A stretch of DNA of 64,000 nucleotides from Thiothrix fructosivorans. Lineage in GTDB: Bacteria; Pseudomonadota; Gammaproteobacteria; Thiotrichales; Thiotrichaceae. The stretch spans positions 1,116,001 to 1,180,000 of the forward strand of contig NZ_JAFMPM010000006.1 of the NCBI RefSeq assembly GCF_017349355.1. The letters run 5' to 3'. Each line of letters opens with the position of its first letter. The first letter of the stretch is position 1. A program made the position numbers and the translations under genes. Below the pieces are notes generated by a model that made no database searches, had not been told where the DNA came from, and saw nothing but the letters and a program-made list of their open reading frames with translations. Shown piece after piece: positions 59,146 to 64,000 of the stretch.

Positions 59146-59958
59146 ATGCCTGAATTGCCTGAAGTAGAAACTACCCGCCGTGGGATTAAGCCGTGGTTGC
59201 AAGGTCATGCGGTCACGCAGGTGATTATTCGCCAACCGAAATTGCGCTGGGTTGTGCCAGAGGCGGTGATGGCATTGCAAGGGCAGGTGGTGCGGGAATT
59301 AACACGACGTGGCAAATACATTTTGCTGCATACCGACGCAGGTATCGGGCTGATTCATTTGGGCATGTCGGGCAGTTTGCGGATTGTGGATGCCGATGTG
59401 GCTCCGCGTAAACACGACCATTTCGATCTGGTGTTGGCTAGTGGCAAAGTGGTGCGTTATCATGACCCGCGCCGTTTTGGCGCATTTTTGTGGGCGGATG
59501 GCGACCCGTTGCAACACGCTTTGTTGCGTGATTTAGGGCCTGAGCCGTTGAGTGATATGTTTGATGGTGATTATTTGTTTGCGCAATCCCGCCAGCGCAC
59601 GGTGAGCGTGAAAGTGTTCATTATGAATGCGCACATTGTCGTTGGCGTAGGCAATATCTACGCCAACGAGGCGCTGTTTTCAGCGGGAATAGATCCGCGT
59701 TGTGCGGCGGGGAGCATATCCCGCGAACGTTACGTGCAATTGGCGCAAGCTATCCGCCAAATTTTGACCTATGCCATTGAGTGCGGGGGAACAACTTTGC
59801 GCGATTTTGTACGTGAAGATGGGACGCCGGGGTATTTTAAGCTGGAGCTGAAGGTTTACGGCTGCACTGGGCAAGCGTGTGCTGGCTGCCAGAACCCGAT
59901 TATCCAGATCACCCAAGGGCAACGTTCCACTTGGTTCTGCCCCGTCTGCCAGACTTGA
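59146..59958 (+). CDS. mutM: formamidopyrimidine-DNA glycosylase
   Basis: This 270-residue base-excision repair enzyme removes 8-oxoguanine. The N-terminus is MPELPEVETTRRG, with catalytic Pro2 and Glu3 after Met removal. Lys in RRGKYILL, GVGNIYANEALF and the C-terminal zinc finger (ACAGC ... CPVCQ) are present. In the VYGRxG motif the Arg is Cys (VYGCTGQ), a small departure. AAGGAAG precedes the ATG. Confidence 0.96.
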   Translation: MPELPEVETTRRGIKPWLQGHAVTQVIIRQPKLRWVVPEAVMALQGQVVRELTRRGKYILLHTDAGIGLIHLGMSGSLRIVDADVAPRKHDHFDLVLASGKVVRYHDPRRFGAFLWADGDPLQHALLRDLGPEPLSDMFDGDYLFAQSRQRTVSVKVFIMNAHIVVGVGNIYANEALFSAGIDPRCAAGSISRERYVQLAQAIRQILTYAIECGGTTLRDFVREDGTPGYFKLELKVYGCTGQACAGCQNPIIQITQGQRSTWFCPVCQT

Positions 59959-59978
59959 TCCATTGCTACGCTCTGGGT

Positions 59979-59997
59979 TGCTGAGTGTAGCCGAAGC
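59979..59997 (-). repeat. short dispersed motif, copy 2
   Basis: On the minus strand this is gcttcggctacactcagca, 17 of 19 identical to copy 1 at 7870-7888. It lies 20 bases after the mutM stop. Confidence 0.35.
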
Positions 59998-60021
59998 ATT
60001 GCCTTGCGGCTTGCCGCTGAG

Positions 60022-60216
60022 TCAGTTGCGGCGCGTCCCCCGAATCGTCATATCGGCTTCTTCTAGGATGCCGTTTGCCATGAGTTCGCGCACCAATTGG
60101 CGTTTAATGCCTTTAGTTACCCCAATATCCATGCCGATGCGGTAGAAAAGAAAGGATGGAATCCCGATAATGACGAGTCCAGCCATAAAATACATAACGA
60201 TTTCTGAGTCCAACAT
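60022..60216 (-). CDS. small single-span membrane protein
   Basis: This 64-residue protein has one N-terminal hydrophobic helix (about 6-27) and a basic cytoplasmic tail (GVTKGIKRQLVRELMANGILEE) that looks amphipathic. The ATG at 60216 follows AGGGGGC. It is a conceivable regulator or small subunit. Function unknown; it stands alone. Confidence 0.6.
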   Translation of the reverse strand: MLDSEIVMYFMAGLVIIGIPSFLFYRIGMDIGVTKGIKRQLVRELMANGILEEADMTIRGTRRN

Positions 60217-60301
60217 AACAGCCCCCTGTTTATGTGTTGCTTATTTTTGAGATTGTTTTTTGAGCGAAATAACATAGATCACTTCAAGATAATAATATTA
60301 T

Positions 60302-61270
60302 ATGAACAAGCTGAACAGGAAATTTACCGTAGCGCCAATGTTGGATTGGACCGACCGCCATTGCCGGTATTTTCACCGTCTTTTGTCGAAACAAGCGGTT
60401 TTGTACACTGAAATGGTGACAACTGGCGCACTCTTGCATGGCGACCCTGAGCGGCATTTGCGTTTTAATCCGGCAGAACACCCCGTTGCACTGCAATTGG
60501 GTGGCAGCGATCCGCAAGAAATGGCGGAATGCGCCCGTTTAGCGGAAAGTTACGGTTACGATGAAGTCAACATCAATGTCGGTTGCCCTAGCGAGCGGGT
60601 GCAAAAAGGCGCATTCGGGGCGTGCTTGATGGCAGAGCCGCAACTGATTGCGGATTGCGTGGCAGCGATGCGTGCAGCCGTGACGATTCCGGTGACGGTT
60701 AAAAATCGCATTGGTATTGATGATCAAGACGATTACGGTGGTTTGCACCAATTCATCAGCACAGTGTCACAAGCGGGGTGTGAAACTTTCATTATCCACG
60801 CCCGCAAAGCGTGGTTGCAAGGGTTGAGTCCCAAGGAAAATCGTGACATTCCACCTCTGCGTTACGAATTGGTGTATCAGATTAAGCAGGAATTCCCGCA
60901 GCTTGAAATCATCATCAATGGCGGTATTACTACGCTGGAACAGTGTCAGCAGCATTTGCAGCATGTTGATGGAGTGATGGTGGGGCGTGAGGCGTACCAT
61001 AATCCGTGGCTGCTGGCACAGGTTGACCCGCTGATTTACGGCATAGATGCGCCGTTTCTGGATCGCAAAGCCGTTTTGGAGGCATTCCTTGATTACGTAC
61101 AAGCCCAGCAAGCAGCGGGTGTTGCCTTGAATCACTTGAGTCGTCATATTCTCGGTTTGTTTCAGGGAATGCCGGGGGCGCGGGGCTTTCGGCGATTGAT
61201 CAGTGAAAACGCGCATAAAGCAGATGCGGGTATAGAATTATTACGTGAAGCTGCTAAAAAAATTGCTTGA
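60302..61270 (+). CDS. dusA: tRNA-dihydrouridine(20/20a) synthase
   Basis: This 322-residue FMN enzyme reduces U20/U20a in the tRNA D-loop. The N-terminal [20 protein letters not shown], catalytic Cys in [29 protein letters not shown] and FMN-phosphate site [11 protein letters not shown] match DusA. It directly precedes a tRNA gene, and the tRNA promoter begins within its stop region. Confidence 0.96.
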   Translation: MNKLNRKFTVAPMLDWTDRHCRYFHRLLSKQAVLYTEMVTTGALLHGDPERHLRFNPAEHPVALQLGGSDPQEMAECARLAESYGYDEVNINVGCPSERVQKGAFGACLMAEPQLIADCVAAMRAAVTIPVTVKNRIGIDDQDDYGGLHQFISTVSQAGCETFIIHARKAWLQGLSPKENRDIPPLRYELVYQIKQEFPQLEIIINGGITTLEQCQQHLQHVDGVMVGREAYHNPWLLAQVDPLIYGIDAPFLDRKAVLEAFLDYVQAQQAAGVALNHLSRHILGLFQGMPGARGFRRLISENAHKADAGIELLREAAKKIA

Positions 61271-61295
61271 CGGTATTCAGAACGCTCTATATTAT
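61267..61295 (+). promoter_or_regulatory. sigma-70 promoter of tRNA-Asn
   Basis: TTGACG (61267-61272) and TATTAT (61290-61295) are separated by exactly 17 bases. The -35 box overlaps the dusA stop codon (61268-61270). Expected start is about 61302, a dozen bases before the tRNA. Confidence 0.8.
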
Positions 61296-61314
61296 ACGCC
61301 GCTCAACCGGCAGT

Positions 61315-61390
61315 TCCTCGATAGCTCAGTCGGTAGAGCAACGGACTGTTAATCCGTGGGTCACTGGTTCGAGTCCAGTTCGAGGAGCCA
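61315..61390 (+). tRNA. tRNA-Asn (GTT)
   Basis: This 76-base cloverleaf has acceptor arms TCCTCGA and TCGAGGA, and encodes GCCA at the 3' end. The D arm holds AGCTCAGTCGGTAGAGC, the anticodon stem ACGGA/TCCGT with loop CTGTTAA (anticodon GTT at 61348-61350), and the T arm CTGGTTCGAGTCCAG. All stems pair. Confidence 0.98.
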
Positions 61391-61398
61391 CACATTCT

Positions 61399-61432
61399 AA
61401 AGGGTTGCAACTTGACGGTTGCAGCCCTTTTT
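61399..61432 (+). terminator. Rho-independent terminator of tRNA-Asn
   Basis: AAAGGGTTGCAAC pairs with GTTGCAGCCCTTT (one G-U) around a short loop and leads into T residues, eight bases after the tRNA. Confidence 0.9.
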
Positions 61433-61463
61433 CGCATCTGGCTTTAACGCGTATGGGAACGGC

Positions 61464-62492
61464 ATGAACGACGCACTACCCGCAACCCCACCCAACTTGC
61501 CGCCTTTTTCTGTCGTCACCTTGTCACACGGTGATGTCGTCGCAGCAGGGCATAGGCAAAATGTTTTGGCAGCCATTGGCTTTACCGAAAAAGCCACGAT
61601 GCTGGATGCGCAACGCCCCCTCTTCACCATCGGTTTGCCTTTATTAGCCGGAACGCCCCGTACCGAATGTTGGTTAAGCCCGACCCCCGTCCGTTACGGT
61701 AAACACGCTAGTATCACCTACAGCGAAAACGGTAGCGTGCTGTTTGGGCATTTATTGCTGGAAGAAGCCGATTTCCCTGATTTTCGCATAGCCAGCCAAA
61801 CCGCTTACCAGCATGTCTTCCAGTTATTGCAGCGCACAGGCTATGCGTGTTTGCTGCGCATGTGGAATTATTTCCCCGCGATTGTGGCGCAACAGGGGGA
61901 ATTCAATCGCTACCAAACCTTTTGCCTAGGGCGGCAAGATGCGCTGAATGTCTGGGGCAATTTTGATTACGCCCCACCTGCTGCCACCGCTATCGGTACG
62001 CAGCAAGCAGGGTTGCAACTGTATTTCGTCGCGGGTAAATCTGCTGGGATGCAGTTAGAAAACCCACGCCAAACTAGCGCTTTCTTGTATCCGCGCCAAT
62101 ATGGCCCGGTCAGCCCAGCATTTTCTCGTGCCACGGTGAAAGACTGGGGGCAGGGCAAGCATATCTACATTTCCGGCACAACCAGCATTGTGGGGCATGA
62201 AACCTTGCATATTGGCAATCCACTGCTGCAATTGGAAGAGTCCTTATGCAATTTGGAAGCCTTGCTAGGTCATGGCGATGCGACGCTGGGCTTGCCTGCC
62301 CGCCGTGTGCGTGAGTTGACGCAATTGAAAGTGTATTTGCAAGATGCGGCCATTCTTGCGCCGATTCAGGCAAGACTGGCGGCGTATTTGGCTACAACTC
62401 CACTCAGCCAGCGTCAGGTCGAGGTGCTCTATTTACAGGGGGATGTATGCCGTGCTGATCTGATGGTGGAAGTGGAAGGCATTTACGCTTGA
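61464..62492 (+). CDS. chorismatase-family protein (3-hydroxybenzoate synthase/XanB2-like)
   Basis: The protein is 342 residues from the ATG at 61464; a more upstream ATG lies inside the tRNA terminator and is rejected. Blocks such as LRMWNYFPAI, NRYQTFCLGRQDAL, LENPRQTSAFLYPRQYGP, FISGTTSIVGHET-like (YISGTTSIVGHETL) and CRADLMVEVEG are those of the FkbO/Hyg5/XanB2 chorismatases, which turn chorismate into hydroxybenzoates or dihydroxycyclohexadiene acids. In xanthomonads XanB2 feeds ubiquinone and the yellow aryl-polyene pigment. The reaction type cannot be fixed by eye. The gene stands alone. Confidence 0.82.
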   Translation: MNDALPATPPNLPPFSVVTLSHGDVVAAGHRQNVLAAIGFTEKATMLDAQRPLFTIGLPLLAGTPRTECWLSPTPVRYGKHASITYSENGSVLFGHLLLEEADFPDFRIASQTAYQHVFQLLQRTGYACLLRMWNYFPAIVAQQGEFNRYQTFCLGRQDALNVWGNFDYAPPAATAIGTQQAGLQLYFVAGKSAGMQLENPRQTSAFLYPRQYGPVSPAFSRATVKDWGQGKHIYISGTTSIVGHETLHIGNPLLQLEESLCNLEALLGHGDATLGLPARRVRELTQLKVYLQDAAILAPIQARLAAYLATTPLSQRQVEVLYLQGDVCRADLMVEVEGIYA

Positions 62493-62568
62493 GTTGAGAT
62501 TTTGCATTGTCCGGTCTGGCGTGGCTGCCTACACTGCATCTTTTGTTGTTCACTGAGAAGGAAGTTTC

Positions 62569-62961
62569 ATGTCATACGAATTCAATACCACGCTCCAAGG
62601 CAGTTTTGATGAAGCGGTAGAAAAAGTCCGCGCTGTGTTGATGGAAGAACATCTGGGCGTGGTTAGCGAAGTCAATGTTCAAGCGATTTTCAAGAACAAA
62701 ATGGATAAGGATATTCCACCTTACCGCATCTTCGGTGCGTGTAACCCCAAGCTGGCATCACAAATTTTAGACGTAGAACCTAATGCCGGAACGTTGTTAC
62801 CGTGCAATTTCATTATGTATGAAACCACACCAGGCAATGTGGTGGTGAGCTTTATGGATCCCGTGACGGTATTGGGTCTGGCAGAAAGTGCGGCTGCGCA
62901 CGAAGTCGGGCAGGTTGCCAAAGAAAAGCTCTTGCGTGTGGTGGCAAAACTCGCCGCTTAA
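62569..62961 (+). CDS. DUF302 domain cytoplasmic protein
   Basis: This 130-residue protein has the DUF302 pattern without signal peptide: FDEAVEKVRAVLMEEHLGVVSEV, the YRIFGACNPKLASQIL block, LLPCNFIMYE and a final AKEKL helix. The two conserved Cys of the family are present. Its stop overlaps that of the convergent PII-like gene by two bases. Function unknown. It is distinct from the membrane-anchored DUF302 protein at 55536. Confidence 0.85.
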   Translation: MSYEFNTTLQGSFDEAVEKVRAVLMEEHLGVVSEVNVQAIFKNKMDKDIPPYRIFGACNPKLASQILDVEPNAGTLLPCNFIMYETTPGNVVVSFMDPVTVLGLAESAAAHEVGQVAKEKLLRVVAKLAA

Positions 62962-63308
62962 TCTTCTTCCTCTGGCAACGCTGGCAAATGGTACGGCGTT
63001 GCGCCCAGCAAGGTGTGCATATACATCAATCCGCCGTGCGGGCGGTTAATATCCGCCAGTTCGTAGATGTATTCAAATACATCATCCGCCTGTGCGGCAG
63101 GTACAGCGACGGTCAGCACTTCTTTTTCCAAGGTTTCGCCAATGCCGCGATAGCGCAGTGGGGTCAAACGCCCATTGCCGCGTGCATAGTGAATATCCAC
63201 CGCCGTTAAACCGTGCTGCTTGGTTAAAGCACGAGCAACCCGTAACGCCCGTCCTTTGGGTAGGATGCAGGTAATCACTTTCTGGGCAATGAGCCGAGGG
63301 TGTGGCAT
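62958..63308 (-). CDS. PII-like signalling protein (second of a pair)
   Basis: This 116-residue protein starts at the ATG at 63308 after AGGAG; an upstream ATG adds an unrelated 34 residues. The ferredoxin-like PII fold is seen in VITCILPKGRALRVARALTKQHGLTAVDIHYARGNG and EKEVLTVAVPAAQADDVFEYIY. The T-loop is short, and the uridylylated Tyr of GlnB is absent. It lies 17 bp after the first PII-like gene, downstream of a DUF1538 membrane protein, so it likely senses a nucleotide or ion to control that transporter. Confidence 0.8.
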   Translation of the reverse strand: MPHPRLIAQKVITCILPKGRALRVARALTKQHGLTAVDIHYARGNGRLTPLRYRGIGETLEKEVLTVAVPAAQADDVFEYIYELADINRPHGGLMYMHTLLGATPYHLPALPEEED

Positions 63309-63325
63309 GGCGCAAACTCCTGTGC

Positions 63326-63700
63326 TTATTCGGGGGTATGGTGTTGTGTCAAGCGTTCCACGATTTCGGGCGGAATAAAGGTGGCGGCTTTTTCCAAGGG
63401 TGTTACCCACATAAAGCCCATACCGGGGGTATCCATATTGCCCGCAAGGTACATTTTCTCGAATACGCGGTCGAGCTGATCGGTGGAAACCACAATATTG
63501 ACGACCTCTTTTTCGGCTTCAATTGCCAGCCCCATAATGCCTAAACGTTCGCGTACCCCGCGCCCACGCGCATAGTGGATGCTTGCGCCTTGCGCTCCGG
63601 CTTCTTGCGCGGCTTTGACAATATCATCCGCCATGCTGCGCTGGACAACGGCGCTGATCAGGGCAACATCAGTGAGAACGACGATTTCACGTTTGCTCAT
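63326..63700 (-). CDS. PII-like signalling protein (first of a pair)
   Basis: This 124-residue protein has PII-like blocks DDIVKAAQEAGAQGASIHYARGRG and AEKEVVNIVVSTDQLDRVFEKMY. It overlaps the DUF1538 gene stop by 4 bp (ATGA), so translation is coupled to the membrane protein. As in its neighbour, the GlnB-type T-loop Tyr is lacking. It aligns with the second protein over the whole length, which suggests an old tandem duplication or a heteromeric pair. Confidence 0.8.
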   Translation of the reverse strand: MSKREIVVLTDVALISAVVQRSMADDIVKAAQEAGAQGASIHYARGRGVRERLGIMGLAIEAEKEVVNIVVSTDQLDRVFEKMYLAGNMDTPGMGFMWVTPLEKAATFIPPEIVERLTQHHTPE

Positions 63701-63999
63701 ACACGGCTTACCTTCGGCTTAAGAATGGTTGATGGAGTGGCATAGTAGCGTTGTTTGCGGTTCACCTTCCAGCGTATCCACAAACCCGTCAACATCACCG
63801 AGAGGATGGGGCAAATCGATGCCATCGCTAGAATACCGAAACCCTCAATCGCGTGTACCGCATTGCCGAAACCCAGCCCCATTGCCAGCACGAGCGGGAC
63901 GGTGACAGGGCCGGTAGTGACACCCGCACTGTCCCATGCGATATTGACGAATTCTTCACTCGACAAATGGGTAAGAACCACGGCAAGCGCATAACCCGG
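63697..63999 (-). CDS. DUF1538 membrane protein (5' end outside window)
   Basis: The visible 100 residues are the C-terminal part, open to the right edge. NIAWDSAGVTTGPVTVPLVLAMG is the conserved DUF1538 half-motif, followed by helix FGILAMASICPILSVMLTGLWIRW and a basic tail. DUF1538 pairs (UmpA/UmpB) have been linked to cation/proton exchange, as I recall it. Here the gene is coupled to two PII-like genes, as in Amt-GlnK, suggesting a regulated transporter. Confidence 0.82.
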   Translation of the reverse strand, partial: PGYALAVVLTHLSSEEFVNIAWDSAGVTTGPVTVPLVLAMGLGFGNAVHAIEGFGILAMASICPILSVMLTGLWIRWKVNRKQRYYATPSTILKPKVSRV

Positions 64000-64000
64000 C

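Overview
The window looks like a chromosomal segment of a gammaproteobacterium with moderate GC, possibly a filamentous sulfur oxidiser of the Thiothrix type. The gammaproteobacterial assignment rests on gene order: rph-rdgB-gmhB-plsC, trxA next to rho, mutL-miaA-hfq-hflX, ileS-lspA, argH beside an algZ/algR-type pair, and a complete atpIBEFHAGDC operon. The genus is a guess from memory. No database search was possible.

Layout. 1-4.4 kb: an envelope cluster with a secreted protein cut by the window edge, an OmpA-like peptidoglycan-binding protein, a lipoprotein, LemA, and an M48-type membrane protease that has lost its catalytic residues. 4.4-7.1 kb: truncated haemoglobin, an outer-membrane barrel, and a protein with a V4R-like tail. 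7.1-11.1 kb: the rph-rdgB-gmhB-plsC series, interrupted between gmhB and plsC by a lone TnpB element on the opposite strand. 11.1-15.1 kb: a phosphorelay split over several genes (OmpR-type regulator, separate Hpt protein, small secreted protein, 7TMR-DISM hybrid kinase probably starting at CTG). 15.1-31.8 kb: housekeeping genes including trxA, rho, hflX, hfq, miaA, mutL, a Deg-like protease, ileS, lspA, argH and a LytS/LytTR pair. 31.9-39.0 kb: the F1Fo ATP synthase operon.

39.0-48.85 kb is an accessory block set directly behind atpC. It holds a 1375-residue RHS lipoprotein whose AT-rich C-terminal tip carries an HELGH zinc-protease motif, a small lipoprotein that may be its immunity partner, a degraded second copy of the atpD-atpC junction, a secreted C39-like protein with four 98-residue repeats, a solitary palindrome matching the right end of the TnpB element, and a secreted lipoprotein. 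The RHS cassette lies between two nearly identical 386-bp stretches of atpD/atpC. The older part of the second copy differs from atpD almost only at synonymous sites. This suggests it diverged as a working gene elsewhere and then arrived and decayed here.

48.9-64 kb: a 1284-residue FAD/Fe-S dehydrogenase, a broken OmpR-type regulator, amtB with NtrC-like upstream sites, small envelope and redox genes, metY-tpx, mutM, dusA-tRNA-Asn with a clear promoter, a chorismatase-family enzyme, a DUF302 protein, and two PII-like genes behind a DUF1538 membrane protein that runs off the window. I saw no rRNA or CRISPR array. The strongest candidates for undescribed biology are the RHS-HELGH lipoprotein cassette framed by ATP-synthase repeats, and the LemA operon with a dead M48 partner.
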